Under the pieces are notes generated by a model that was not told where the DNA came from, ran no database searches, and saw only the letters and a program-made list of their open reading frames with translations. Of a stretch of 64,000 nt of DNA, positions 8,103 to 16,988 are shown piece after piece (position 1 is the first letter of the stretch; each line of letters starts with the position of its first letter). The stretch spans positions 1-64,000 of the forward strand of contig DATGMF010000072.1 of NCBI GenBank assembly GCA_035293765.1, given 5' to 3'. Origin of the DNA: DASRHT01 sp035293765. GTDB lineage: Bacteria > Chloroflexota > Ktedonobacteria > Ktedonobacterales > Ktedonobacteraceae. A program made the translations under genes and the position numbers.

Positions 8103-9641
8103 CTACCTGTTCTTCACCGGTTGAGAGGGGGGAAGTTCTGGCGCTTCGGGTGAGCGATCAAATAGCTCGGTGGGGGGTGAGATAACAATATTTTTTCTAG
8201 GCACCGGCTGAACGTTATTGAGGTACGCTCGCACATTGCCAAGTTCTGACCATTGACTTTTGTTAAGAGCTATCCCCAAGATCCTGGTGCCAGTTCTTTG
8301 CAATAAATGGTGCGCGCGCACAAGAGCCTTGCGCGAAGTTTTTGCCATATCGACCACAAGAATTGTTGTCTCGATATGGGAAGCCAGAATCTGAGCATCG
8401 GCTATCGGTAAAACGGGCGGGGCATCAAAAATGATGTAGTCGAACTGCGACGAGTTTTTTAAGTAGCTGAAGAGCTGCCGGGTCAGGTATGATTGCAAGA
8501 CCTCTGCGGGATTGGCGGGCAGTAACCCGGATGTTAACACCCGCAAAGAAGGAATTTTGGTAGCCTGAGTTTTCAAATCTATCTGACCAGGTTTCTTCTG
8601 TGAAGCCTGATGGTCAAGATCCTCAGAGGCGTTAGACACGCTAGATTTGGTCCGGTCGGACGCGATAAATCGGGTCCCTACGGAGGGAGCTTCCGACTCA
8701 AAGAAGACGTTTGATAAGCCTTTGCGATTGTTGAGCTGGAAGTGTTCGTCCAGCGCGGGGTTGCGCAGGTTGGCATCCACTAGCAGGACGCGTTTGCCGG
8801 ACAGGGCCAGCAGCGATGCCGTTCTGGCGGCGATAGCGGTTTTTCCCTCATCGGCAAGCGTGCTGGTAATCAGCAGCGTTTTGAACGGCTGAACTTGCTG
8901 AGCCGTAACAATGGCGGTGGATAGCATACGGCATCCTTCTGCCAGGGCTCCCTGCTCTTTTTGCTGCTGCTCCCACTGCTTGCGCGGTATTTCAGGAATA
9001 ATGGTCAACGTATCAGTTTTGAGAAGGCCATCGATCTCTTCGGGACTGATCAGGCGGTCGCCCGTCCATTCAAAGACAACGATCAAGGCTAGGGCAAGAC
9101 CCAGGCCGGCCAGCGCTCCCAGTAGAGCGTCCAGCGAAGGTCGTGGATGAACGGGATCAGGCGGCACTATCGCGGGCAGAAGCTGAATTTGCGCGGCGTT
9201 CCCTAGCTGGATGCTTGAGAATTGGGCAAAACTCTGCGCAACCTCGTTGGCGAGCTCAGCAGCGAGTTGAGGGTCGCTATTCTCAACATCGACCTCGATG
9301 ATCTGTGTATTAGATTGCGGCTTGACCGAGATCATATTACTCAACTGCTTGAGCGTGAAGTCATGTCGATCAGCTACCGGCTGAAGTATTTTGGGAGCCG
9401 TAATCAGTTGCGCGTAGGTTGGCAAAACTTCCAGCGATGCCGTAGCATCTTCGTAGGGCGATTGGGAACTGGTCACGCTGAGAATAATGGTGGTGCTTGC
9501 CTGATAAACAGGTTGCATCAATTTGGTAACAATGTAGGTTGCACCACCCCCAATGACGATGCCCAGCACGATGACCCAGAGCCAGCGTTTGAGCAGCAGT
9601 CTATAGCGGCTGAGCAAACTTTGTATACTTTGCATATTCAT
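8103..9641 (-). CDS. EPS chain-length determinant fused to a BY-kinase-type ATPase (Wzz-CpsD/Wzc-like)
   Basis: The protein has 512 residues. A Wzz domain is flanked by two membrane helices at about 20-40 and 168-190. A cytoplasmic tyrosine-kinase-type P-loop domain follows, with Walker A STLADEGKT (Lys267), Walker A' LLVDANLRNP and Walker B IIFDAPPVLPIADA. Such proteins control polymer length and export through autophosphorylation. The usual C-terminal tyrosine cluster is absent; the tail is proline-rich with a single nearby Tyr. The Walker A lacks the usual PGEGKS proline-glycine and reads ADEGKT. An insertion of about 45 residues between A' and B includes SVGTRFIAS, which is the translation of the family A repeat at 8658-8682. 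This is the first gene of the operon. The ATG overlaps no other gene. Confidence 0.88.
   Translation of the reverse strand: MNMQSIQSLLSRYRLLLKRWLWVIVLGIVIGGGATYIVTKLMQPVYQASTTIILSVTSSQSPYEDATASLEVLPTYAQLITAPKILQPVADRHDFTLKQLSNMISVKPQSNTQIIEVDVENSDPQLAAELANEVAQSFAQFSSIQLGNAAQIQLLPAIVPPDPVHPRPSLDALLGALAGLGLALALIVVFEWTGDRLISPEEIDGLLKTDTLTIIPEIPRKQWEQQQKEQGALAEGCRMLSTAIVTAQQVQPFKTLLITSTLADEGKTAIAARTASLLALSGKRVLLVDANLRNPALDEHFQLNNRKGLSNVFFESEAPSVGTRFIASDRTKSSVSNASEDLDHQASQKKPGQIDLKTQATKIPSLRVLTSGLLPANPAEVLQSYLTRQLFSYLKNSSQFDYIIFDAPPVLPIADAQILASHIETTILVVDMAKTSRKALVRAHHLLQRTGTRILGIALNKSQWSELGNVRAYLNNVQPVPRKNIVISPPTELFDRSPEAPELPPSQPVKNR
8658..8682. repeat. Family A repeat, copy 3, inside the EPS kinase gene
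   Basis: GGACGCGATAAATCGGGTCC followed by CTACG is identical to the intergenic copy at 10000-10024. Here it is translated in frame as VGTRFIAS within the ATPase domain of the chain-length regulator. Confidence 0.8.
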
Positions 9642-9812
9642 ACCACCTTACCACATGATCAATGTGAAAATGCTCTATTCGAAGCCTTCACCATTGCTGC
9701 CTGTACTTTGTCAATTGATAAACACATTTATATAAACAGTATCGACAATATGCTATCTAACTTTACATCGCCCTAAGAAAACACCACCAGCCTGCTGGTA
9801 ATCGTGCTCTCT

Positions 9813-9847
9813 CGTAGGGACCTGATTTATCGCGTCCGATTTATCGC
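9813..9847. repeat. Family A repeat, copy 4
   Basis: CGTAGGGACCTGATTTATCG is followed by a second CGATTTATCGC half-unit. It is the mirror orientation of copies 3 and 5, in the divergent intergenic region. Confidence 0.75.
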
Positions 9848-9999
9848 ATGTTCTTCGCTTTTATCTGAGCAACACCTAAAACTGTAATTTTATAATAAAA
9901 CCTTTGTAATAAATAAAACTCATTGGATGCATTTTCTCCCATGATCTGGTCATTGGGCTGGCATAGCACAGCGAGTTTGGCAATGAACGGCAGTAAACT

Positions 10000-10024
10000 G
10001 GACGCGATAAATCGGGTCCCTACG
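10000..10024. repeat. Family A repeat, copy 5
   Basis: This copy is identical over 25 bases to copy 3 in the EPS kinase gene, which suggests recent spread or gene conversion. It lies upstream of the flavoprotein gene. Confidence 0.8.
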
Positions 10025-10194
10025 AAGGGGAGCGGAGGGGGAAAGATCCTTAATATCAATGAGACTAAATAAATATTTCTATGGACCCGATAGATGATTT
10101 AGAGAAGAGTATCCAGATCCCTGCTGAACCAGATATTTTTTTGGATGGGATGAATTGATGATGAGCGATGTATGTGTACTAAGGAGGATCTTCC

Positions 10195-11430
10195 GTGAAC
10201 ATTTCTGCTGATATTCAAAGGCCACGAGTTGCTGATGCGACAGCTTCTTATGATGCGGTGGTTGTGGGGGCTGGGCCTTACGGCCTCTCAGCGGCTGCAC
10301 ACTTGATCGGGCGCGGGCTTACTACAGCGGTTTTTGGCAAACCTTTGCAGCTCTGGCATGACAATATGCCTCAAGGAATGTTTTTACGTTCCTACTGGTG
10401 GGCTACCAATCTTTCTGATCCGTTGAAAAAATACAGGCTGGCGCGCTACTTCCGCGAGCGGCAAATGGCTATTCCAGATCCGTTGCCGTTAGAGATTTTT
10501 GTTGACTATGGCTTGTGGTTCCAGAAACAGGCAGTTCCAGATGTTGATGAGACATTTGTCGCAACCATCCAACGAGTTGGCGGAGGGTTTGAACTGGTGC
10601 TGGAGGATGGTCGCGTGATACGCAGCCGCGCCGTCGTGATGGCTCCTGGCTTGCAATACTACACTTATTGTCCAGAACAGTATAGCCACCTGTCACCCGA
10701 CCTTGTTTCGCATTCTTCCGCTCACACCAGTTTTGAGCGCTTTGCGGGCAAGCACGTTGTTGTGATCGGGGGCGGTCAGAGCGCCTTAGAAACGTCTGCC
10801 TTTTTATATGAAAGCAAAGCCCGGGTAGATCTGGTCTCGCGCAGCCCTTTATGCTGGCTGGGGAAACATTCAGCCGTAGATAGCAGGCCGCTGGTGGAGC
10901 GCGTCCGTACGCCGATGGCGGGCATTGCGCCTGGCTGGTTCAACTGGGGATTGGAGCATACGCCATATGCTTTCCAGATGCTGCCGCGTTCCATAAAGGA
11001 TCGACTGTTGCAAGGACGGGGGCGCTATGGGCCTGCGGGCTCGGCCTGGTTGCAGCCGCGTGTGCTGGGCAAAGTGGGACTGCACGAGGGCGCGGTGGTG
11101 CAGCAGGTCAAAAGCACGGAAAAGAGCGTGGTGCTGGAGCTTTCAGGCGGTCAGACACTTGAGGCCGACCATATCATCCTGGCAACCGGCTATCGCGTGG
11201 ACGTGAAACGCCTTCCTATGCTAGGAGACGAGCTTAGCGCACGGATTCGGACCTATCACGATGCGCCAATCCTGAATAACCAATTCGAGAGCACTGTTCC
11301 CGGGCTCTATTTTCTGGGCATTTCCTCAGTATCGAGCTGCGGACCACTGTATCGTTTCGTTGTAGGCACTGATGCCGCGGCATCACGCGTGGCGGGAGCG
11401 ATAGCGCGGAAAGCCGCTCATGTGAAGTGA
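10195..11430 (+). CDS. FAD/NAD(P)-dependent oxidoreductase (flavin monooxygenase-like)
   Basis: The protein has 411 residues. Two dinucleotide-binding folds are visible: the FAD site GAGPYG at residues 25-30 and an NAD(P) site with IGGGQSALE at about 191-199. An ATGYR motif follows, typical of the N-hydroxylating and flavin-monooxygenase group. Family members oxidise small molecules with NADPH and oxygen, or act as simple dehydrogenases; the substrate is not evident. The GTG start follows AAGGAGG with seven bases between. It is the first of four co-directional genes with two polysaccharide deacetylases and an ATP-grasp enzyme, transcribed divergently from the EPS operon. This suggests a role in making or decorating a surface glycan or an attached small molecule (inference). 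Confidence 0.82.
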   Translation: MNISADIQRPRVADATASYDAVVVGAGPYGLSAAAHLIGRGLTTAVFGKPLQLWHDNMPQGMFLRSYWWATNLSDPLKKYRLARYFRERQMAIPDPLPLEIFVDYGLWFQKQAVPDVDETFVATIQRVGGGFELVLEDGRVIRSRAVVMAPGLQYYTYCPEQYSHLSPDLVSHSSAHTSFERFAGKHVVVIGGGQSALETSAFLYESKARVDLVSRSPLCWLGKHSAVDSRPLVERVRTPMAGIAPGWFNWGLEHTPYAFQMLPRSIKDRLLQGRGRYGPAGSAWLQPRVLGKVGLHEGAVVQQVKSTEKSVVLELSGGQTLEADHIILATGYRVDVKRLPMLGDELSARIRTYHDAPILNNQFESTVPGLYFLGISSVSSCGPLYRFVVGTDAAASRVAGAIARKAAHVK

Positions 11431-11493
11431 AGATAGTGTCACCCTGTACAATGAATCACCTGGAGACTGTGTATGACATAGGGAGTGTGGCCT

Positions 11494-12528
11494 ATGCGTA
11501 AGCGATTGGGCGTGCTGCTCGCTACTCTCTTCTATTATAGCGGCCTGGTGAAGCTGTCTCGCTGGCTGATGCGAGATTCGCAGCGGCGCGTGATTATTCT
11601 CAATTACCACCGTGCCAGCGGCGGCGATTTGCGTCGCCAACTGCTCTACCTGCGTCGTCACTATCGCATCATGCCTATGGAAGAGGCGCTTGCGGAGCTG
11701 TACACGCCCGCCGAGAAGCAGGAGCGCCGCTATGACCGGCGCACGCCACTCGTCCTGACCTTTGATGATGGGTATCGCGATTTCTATACGCATGCCTTTA
11801 AGCTGGCATGTCAGTTGCAGATACCAATTACCGTTTTCCTTATTCCTGGATATGTGGAGAGCGGCAGGTGTTTCTGGTGGGAAGAGGGGAAGCAGCTTGT
11901 CGCGGATACACGGGTTGACCAGGTGACATTGGATGGGTACACCTATCATCTTTCGCAGGCAAACGAACGTTCCGCGTTGAGCCAGGCCATTGATCGCCGT
12001 TTGCGGGCCGCGCCATCAGTCAAGGAGCGCGAGACATTTTTGACATGCGTATACAGCATGCTCGCTATACCCGCGGATCAGGTGGTTGATACAGCGAAAG
12101 CGGCAATGAGTCGATCATTGACATGGGATGAAATACGGACCATGCAGCAGAGCGGCTGGGTAACATTTGGCGCGCACAGCATGAATCATCCCATTTTGGC
12201 TGCTCTCGCGGACCCTGCCGAACTGCATTATGAGATTAAAGCCTGCCGAACATTGTTGGAGCAGCAGCTTGGCTGTGCCGTTCGTACCTTTGCCTATCCG
12301 GTGGGCAAGCCGGAGGATTTCGGGGAAGAGGCGGTAAAGGTGGTGCAGGAAGCGGGCTACGTCTGCGCGGTCACGACGGTGTATGGCTATGCCACGATGC
12401 AGAGCGATCCCTTCCGTATCGAGCGTTTGTTAACCGATGTGAGCCGGCATTGGCTGGTGCTGGCGGCGGAAATCTCCGGCATCTGGAGCTTTTTCTCTCC
12501 TCTCTGGAAACGCGTAATTGGTGTTTGA
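11494..12528 (+). CDS. Polysaccharide deacetylase family protein (NodB domain), copy 1
   Basis: The protein has 344 residues. A short hydrophobic N-terminus (LGVLLATLFYYSGLVKL) is followed by the NodB homology domain. Motif 1 is TFDDGY (about 89-94), and the metal-binding HSMNH triad lies near residue 228. TFAYPVGKPEDF is motif 3-like. CE4 enzymes remove N- or O-acetyl groups from glycans with a divalent metal. The ATG at 11494 follows AGGGAG eight bases upstream; a GTG three codons earlier is less likely. A paralogue lies two genes downstream, with the ATP-grasp gene between them. The two share most motifs and a similar C-terminus (RHWLVLAAEISG and QHWLVMAAELAG). Confidence 0.85.
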   Translation: MRKRLGVLLATLFYYSGLVKLSRWLMRDSQRRVIILNYHRASGGDLRRQLLYLRRHYRIMPMEEALAELYTPAEKQERRYDRRTPLVLTFDDGYRDFYTHAFKLACQLQIPITVFLIPGYVESGRCFWWEEGKQLVADTRVDQVTLDGYTYHLSQANERSALSQAIDRRLRAAPSVKERETFLTCVYSMLAIPADQVVDTAKAAMSRSLTWDEIRTMQQSGWVTFGAHSMNHPILAALADPAELHYEIKACRTLLEQQLGCAVRTFAYPVGKPEDFGEEAVKVVQEAGYVCAVTTVYGYATMQSDPFRIERLLTDVSRHWLVLAAEISGIWSFFSPLWKRVIGV

Positions 12529-12588
12529 TAACTGGCTCTCCTCATATTCAAGTGAGAGAAGCCCGGTAGATGGTGACGGAGGCACTGT

Positions 12589-13893
12589 ATGGCAAGTAAT
12601 TCAGCAGATATAGAACAGGAAGAAAGCGTGCATAAAGCTCATCTACGAACATTCCCGCAAGGCATGACCGCTTACCGGTATGATGCGCTCGTGCTGGATG
12701 CTATGTTGCGACAATCCCTGGCGACGGTGCGGTCGCTGGGGAAGCGCGGGTTTAGAGTTGCGGCCCTTGAGAGCGGCGTTGCGCCCGCGTTCGTGTCGCG
12801 CTGGTGTCGTCACGGCTTTATCTATTCAGCAAACGAAGGTGCATTATCCTACCTGGACTATCTGGAGCAGGCGCTTGACCGGACCGGGGCGTGGGTGCTG
12901 ATCCCTTCGTCTGACGGCACTATCGCGCTGCTCCGGCGGCAGCGAGAGCAGCTTGAGCAGCGTACGCGTATCGCGCTGGCAAAAGAGTCGGCCCTGGCTA
13001 TCGCGGTGAATAAAGAGCGGACCCTATCCGTAGCTGCGCTCCTGGGTTTAAGTGTTCCTCGCAGCATAACGGTGGAAGCCGCAGATACCGTTCCTGCCGC
13101 ACTCAAAGCTATCGGACTGCCGCTGGTTGTCAAACCCGTGGAGTCCTGGGTCGCCATAGATCAAGCAGGTTTGCAAGGTACGCGTATCGCATCGTGCCTC
13201 GTTATTACCGCTGCTGAGGCTTATAACGCTGTAGAAAAATTGACGGCTCAAGGAGGAACGGTACTTTTTCAGCAATACCTGTCGGGCAGGCGGGAGGCGA
13301 TAAGTCTGCTTTATGCTAATGGTAATGTGCATGCGCGTTTTGCTCAGTGGGCCAGACGAACCGAGCCGCCGCTCGGCGGCACATCTGTTTTACGCCAGAG
13401 TATAGCCGTCCCGAAGGATAGCGGTGTGCAGGCAGAGCGTCTTGTGCGCGAGATAGATCTGGAGGGGTACGCCGAAGTGGAGTTCCGCCGCGACAGTGCC
13501 GGTGTGCCTTATTTGATGGAGATTAATCCACGTCTCTCTGCCTCCGTTGAGATCGCTGTGCGTTCGGGAGTCGATTTCCCCTATCTGCTCTATCAATGGG
13601 CCAGCGGGGAGCAGATTGATACTATAACGAGCTACCGTACAGGGAACTGGATGCGCTATCTCAAAGGCGATATGATGACAACCATCGCTGCACTTCAGCA
13701 GCGCGGCAGGCCAGGAGTGCCGTCTCCCACGCAGGCAATGCTCGCCTTCTGCTCATCATTTCTCCAACCTATGGATTATGACTATCTTGATTGGCGCGAT
13801 CCGGTTCCAGCCCTCAAAGCTACCGCGTCATTTACGCGTAGCTGGCTGGGAGAAGCCACGAAAAAGCGCATAGGAAGAACCTTTGCACGGTAG
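12589..13893 (+). CDS. ATP-grasp domain protein (carboxylate-amine/thiol ligase-like)
   Basis: The protein has 434 residues. An N-terminal pre-ATP-grasp Rossmann region is followed by the ATP-grasp lobes: LPLVVKPV holds the ATP-binding lysine, FQQYLSG lies mid-domain, and YLMEINPRLSASVEIAV (about 309-325) carries the metal-binding Glu311 and Asn313. The family joins a carboxylate, via an acyl-phosphate, to an amine, thiol or hydroxyl. It resembles the PylC/CarB-like proteins found in uncharacterised biosynthetic clusters. GGAGG precedes the ATG. The stop codon TAG is the first part of a family C repeat (TAGGGGCAGG), so the original C-terminus may have been changed by that insertion. Substrate unknown; the neighbours imply a glycan or lipid-linked product. 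Confidence 0.8.
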   Translation: MASNSADIEQEESVHKAHLRTFPQGMTAYRYDALVLDAMLRQSLATVRSLGKRGFRVAALESGVAPAFVSRWCRHGFIYSANEGALSYLDYLEQALDRTGAWVLIPSSDGTIALLRRQREQLEQRTRIALAKESALAIAVNKERTLSVAALLGLSVPRSITVEAADTVPAALKAIGLPLVVKPVESWVAIDQAGLQGTRIASCLVITAAEAYNAVEKLTAQGGTVLFQQYLSGRREAISLLYANGNVHARFAQWARRTEPPLGGTSVLRQSIAVPKDSGVQAERLVREIDLEGYAEVEFRRDSAGVPYLMEINPRLSASVEIAVRSGVDFPYLLYQWASGEQIDTITSYRTGNWMRYLKGDMMTTIAALQQRGRPGVPSPTQAMLAFCSSFLQPMDYDYLDWRDPVPALKATASFTRSWLGEATKKRIGRTFAR

Positions 13894-13916
13894 GGGCAGG
13901 GCTTGCCCCTGCTCTA
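13890..13916. repeat. Family C palindromic repeat, copy 2
   Basis: This copy carries GGGGCAGGGCTTGCCCC with flanking GTA and TGCTCTA. It overlaps and supplies the stop codon of the ATP-grasp gene. Confidence 0.8.
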
Positions 13917-13959
13917 TCATTATGTTGTTAGTATCTTGAGCGATAGGGAGAGACTGTGA

Positions 13960-15111
13960 GTGCGCGAGCGGCTACGTCTACTGATCGCAGGCGGTTTCTA
14001 TTATAGTGGCCTGGTGAAGCTGGCGCTCTGGCTCAAGCAGCGTAGAGGTCGCCGCCTGATCATCCTGAACTATCACCAGGCGGGCGGCAATCTACAAGCG
14101 CATTTGCGTTATTTACGCCGTCACTATCGTATTCTGCATCTGGAAGATGCTCTGAGCGAACTTTATGCTCCGCCGCGCAAACGACAAGATCCACGCATGC
14201 CGCTGGTAATAACCTTCGATGATGGGTACCTGGACAATTATGTATATGCATTTCCTATAGCCGAAGAATGGCGAATACCTATCACCATCTTTTTAATTCC
14301 AGGTTTTATCGAGAGCGGTCGCTACTTCTGGTGGTTGGCTGCTCGCTATCTGGTGCAGCACACATCGGTCGAGAAGGTGACCATCGACGGGCGAACGTAT
14401 CATCCTGCTCAAACAAGGGAGCGCGGGGCTTTAGCACAGGCTATCGATGCGCGTCTACGCTATGCTCAATCCGTAACTGAGCGTGAGACGTTATTGGACC
14501 AACTCCAGATCGAACTTGGTGTGAGTCTGCCGGAGCGTTCAAGAGAGGGAATGGATGATCCTACGCTTCCTTTAAGCTGGGCGGAGATAGGTGAGATGGA
14601 GCAGAGCGGGCTGGTCTCGTTTGGCGCGCATACTATGCATCATCCTGTATTAGCCTGCATTACGGATGTTGCGGAGTTGGGGAACGAGATTGAAGAGTGC
14701 CGTCGCGTGCTGGAAGCGCGTTTAAAGCAGCCAGTTCGTATGTTTGCTTATCCTATAGGGAAACCGGAACACATTGGCTTGCCGGCTCTGAAAGCAGTGA
14801 AGGCAGCGGGCTATGCGTGGGCGTTAACAACGATAGAAGCGGTCAACACTCCTTATACCGATCCATACCTGTTAGGACGCCTCCCTGGCGATATAACGCA
14901 GCACTGGCTGGTGATGGCAGCGGAACTGGCGGGTTTGCTGGGGATTGTATCCCGCGTAAAGAGGCAGAAGGCCAGAATTTCACTCGTGAGGCTCAACCGG
15001 GGCATCGGCCACATATTGTTCAATTTGCTGGCCTGCCTCTTTCTGCCCAGGAAATTGCTCGGGATGGCGTGTGCGCCATTCGGACCAGAAAGCGATCAAA
15101 AACGCCTGTAG
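13960..15111 (+). CDS. Polysaccharide deacetylase family protein (NodB domain), copy 2, with antisense-encoded tail
   Basis: The protein has 383 residues and the same layout as the first deacetylase of the cluster: hydrophobic YYSGLVKLALWL, motif 1 TFDDGY, metal-binding HTMHH, and MFAYPIGKPEH. The GTG start follows AGGGAGA. Similarity to the paralogue ends near ELAGLLGIVSRVKRQK. The last 45 or so residues (from about 14980) are encoded antisense to the C-terminus of the convergent AI-2E transporter gene and look unrelated to the family. The two genes overlap tail to tail by 132 bp, so the native stop of this gene was probably lost and the frame now runs into its neighbour. Confidence 0.83.
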   Translation: MRERLRLLIAGGFYYSGLVKLALWLKQRRGRRLIILNYHQAGGNLQAHLRYLRRHYRILHLEDALSELYAPPRKRQDPRMPLVITFDDGYLDNYVYAFPIAEEWRIPITIFLIPGFIESGRYFWWLAARYLVQHTSVEKVTIDGRTYHPAQTRERGALAQAIDARLRYAQSVTERETLLDQLQIELGVSLPERSREGMDDPTLPLSWAEIGEMEQSGLVSFGAHTMHHPVLACITDVAELGNEIEECRRVLEARLKQPVRMFAYPIGKPEHIGLPALKAVKAAGYAWALTTIEAVNTPYTDPYLLGRLPGDITQHWLVMAAELAGLLGIVSRVKRQKARISLVRLNRGIGHILFNLLACLFLPRKLLGMACAPFGPESDQKRL

Positions 15112-16170
15112 CACGCCCGCAATTGGTGAGGCGAAGAGGGCGCCCCAGATCCCAAAAAGTTCCGCCCCCGCAACCAGGGCCGCCAGCGAAACAATCGGGT
15201 GTAGCCCGACCGCTTTGCCCACGATGCGCGGCCCGATCACATCTCCCTCAATGATATGCACAATACTAAAATAACCAATCACCCCCAGCGTAATCAGCCA
15301 TCCCTGTGTCAATGCCAGCAGGGCGCAAATCGCGCCGGAAACAATCGTTCCCAGCACCGGGATAAATTCGAGCACAAAAGCCATCACTCCTAGCAGGAGC
15401 GCATAGGGAACATGGAACAGCGCCATACCGATGCCGACCAGTAGCCCGATAAATGTAGAGAGCAGGAGCTGTCCACGAATGTAGCCGCCCACAACGCGTT
15501 GAAGGGTGTCCAGCATGAAATTAGCCCGATGCTGTTCAACCATAGGAAGGTTAGTCCGCGCCCATTGGGCTACTCGCGCCCCATCAATCAGCAGATAGAT
15601 GCTGATCACAGCGATGATGACCGCGTCCAGCATAAAGTCGAAGAAGCTGAGCAGCACCGGAACGGCATTGTTAGCCAGTCCTCCCACATGTGAAAGAATC
15701 TGCTGAGGGAGTGCTGCCAATTGATCAGGAGGTATCCCTAGCGCGATAAGTGGTCGCTCAAGGGCTTTAAGCTGTTGCTGCCCCGCCGGCGAAAAAAGGT
15801 GCTGGATCTGTAAGGCCAAAGCGGTTCCCTGTTCAATGGCGGTACGTACAATCGTATAGAGCAGCAGACTCAGGCCACTGAATACAAGCAGGTAGACGAT
15901 CAGTATAGCCAGAAAGCGCGGCATGACCCGTTGCAAAGTTTTTACCAGAGGAGCGGCAGCAAATGCCAGCAGCGCGGCAATGAGCAGGATCACCAGCATG
16001 CGTATCACATAGCCAGCGGCCCACAATATGACGAACACGACGCCGATCCAGGCAAGAATAGTAATTGGGCGACCGCAGCGCCGTGCCCATTTGGCGATGA
16101 TCGCTATTGAGGATTCAGGCTGCGTTTGTGTTTCTTCCGATGATGCATTCCAGCGAGTATTAACAGGCAT
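14980..16170 (-). CDS. AI-2E family transporter (PerM/TqsA-like permease)
   Basis: The protein has 396 residues and about eight membrane helices. The family pattern is visible: two early helix pairs, a soluble amphipathic stretch (about 140-190), the GYIRGQLLLSTFIGLL segment, LEFIPVLGTIVSG and IVGKAVGLHPI. Members have been linked to export of AI-2, sodium or other small molecules, so the substrate is open. The ATG follows GGGAGGAG. The N-terminal 35 residues and the C-terminal tail are hydrophilic. It converges on the second deacetylase gene, overlapping it by 132 bp. This transporter's C-terminus looks normal for the family, so the overlap is more likely caused by extension of the deacetylase gene. 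Confidence 0.88.
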   Translation of the reverse strand: MPVNTRWNASSEETQTQPESSIAIIAKWARRCGRPITILAWIGVVFVILWAAGYVIRMLVILLIAALLAFAAAPLVKTLQRVMPRFLAILIVYLLVFSGLSLLLYTIVRTAIEQGTALALQIQHLFSPAGQQQLKALERPLIALGIPPDQLAALPQQILSHVGGLANNAVPVLLSFFDFMLDAVIIAVISIYLLIDGARVAQWARTNLPMVEQHRANFMLDTLQRVVGGYIRGQLLLSTFIGLLVGIGMALFHVPYALLLGVMAFVLEFIPVLGTIVSGAICALLALTQGWLITLGVIGYFSIVHIIEGDVIGPRIVGKAVGLHPIVSLAALVAGAELFGIWGALFASPIAGVLQAFLIAFWSEWRTRHPEQFPGQKEAGQQIEQYVADAPVEPHE

Positions 16171-16304
16171 TGTCTCCTCCCTACATTACGATGAAGGGGA
16201 CGCTCAAAGAGGGTAAAGAGTTTCAACAAATTTTATTTCCCCATTTTTCCTATCCGTTAGACAAATGCAGCAGACTAATGCTATCGTGGTAATAGTATGG
16301 AAGA

Positions 16305-16330
16305 GTTGCTCCCCGATTCATCGTGGGAGT
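16305..16330. repeat. Family B palindromic repeat, copy 2
   Basis: GCTCCCCGATTCATCGTG followed by GGAGT lies about 30 bases upstream of the acyltransferase gene, in its presumed 5' leader. Confidence 0.75.
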
Positions 16331-16361
16331 TCGATTTGAAACTGGTAGAGGTTGATGGCCG

Positions 16362-16967
16362 GTGGCTGATACACCATTTTTTGTGCATCCTGAAGCTGAG
16401 GTGGAACCCGGCGCATCTGTTGGGGCAGGGACGCGTATCTGGCGGCAGGCTCACGTTCGTGCGCATGCCCAGATTGGGGAAGAATGCAACATTGGGAAGG
16501 GCGTCTATATTGAAGGGCATGTGCGCATTGGCTCGCAGGTAAAAATCCAGAATCATGTTTCGGTATTTGAGGGCGTGACCCTGGAGGACGGCGTTTTTAT
16601 TGGCCCTCACGTCTGCTTTACCAACGATCTATTCCCTCGCGCTATCACCCCTGATGGCAAGCTCAAAAATGCCAGCGATTGGGAGATCACCCCAACCCTG
16701 GTCAAATATGGCGCCTCTATTGGAGCAGGCTCCGTGGTTGTTTGCGGCATCACTATTGGAGAATTCGCGCTGATCGGGGCGGGCTCCGTGGTAACGAAGG
16801 ACGTTGCGCCGCATACGCTCGTCTTTGGCAACCCGGCCCGTGTACATGGTTATGTCTGTCGCTGCGCTCGCCGTCTTACGAATGTCCGTGAAGAGCATAA
16901 TAGACTTGTAGGTTGGTGTAAAACATGCGGGCAGGAGTATTCATTGGCTATATCTTCTCGCAGATAG
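16362..16967 (+). CDS. Left-handed beta-helix acyltransferase (sugar N-acetyltransferase, WlbB/WbpD-like)
   Basis: The protein has 201 residues. Hexapeptide repeats run from about residue 8 to 150 (AEVEPGASVGAGTRIWRQ, VRIGSQVKIQNHVSV and others), the trimeric left-handed beta-helix fold that uses acetyl-CoA. NDLFPRA and ASIGAGSVVVCGI resemble sugar N-acetyltransferases of O-antigen and EPS pathways that acetylate the 3-amino group of UDP-sugar uronic acids. A C-terminal extension has four cysteines (CRCARR and WCKTCG) and may bind zinc. The GTG start gives the usual family N-terminus; GAGG lies about ten bases upstream. It sits just outside the EPS cluster and may work with the nucleotide-sugar dehydrogenase (inference). 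Confidence 0.85.
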   Translation: MADTPFFVHPEAEVEPGASVGAGTRIWRQAHVRAHAQIGEECNIGKGVYIEGHVRIGSQVKIQNHVSVFEGVTLEDGVFIGPHVCFTNDLFPRAITPDGKLKNASDWEITPTLVKYGASIGAGSVVVCGITIGEFALIGAGSVVTKDVAPHTLVFGNPARVHGYVCRCARRLTNVREEHNRLVGWCKTCGQEYSLAISSRR

Positions 16968-16988
16968 TAAAGAAAGCTGAAATGTGTT

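Larger units (their letters stand above)
9642..10194. other. 553-bp divergent intergenic region between the EPS operon and the flavoprotein operon
   Basis: No credible gene is seen. The region is A+T-rich and must hold the promoters of both divergent operons. It contains two family A repeats (9813-9847, 10000-10024) and a decayed one near 10083-10098. AAGGAGG at 10181-10187 serves the plus-strand gene. TTGACA occurs on the minus strand near 9706-9711, but the matching -10 is weak, so I do not call a promoter. Confidence 0.6.
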
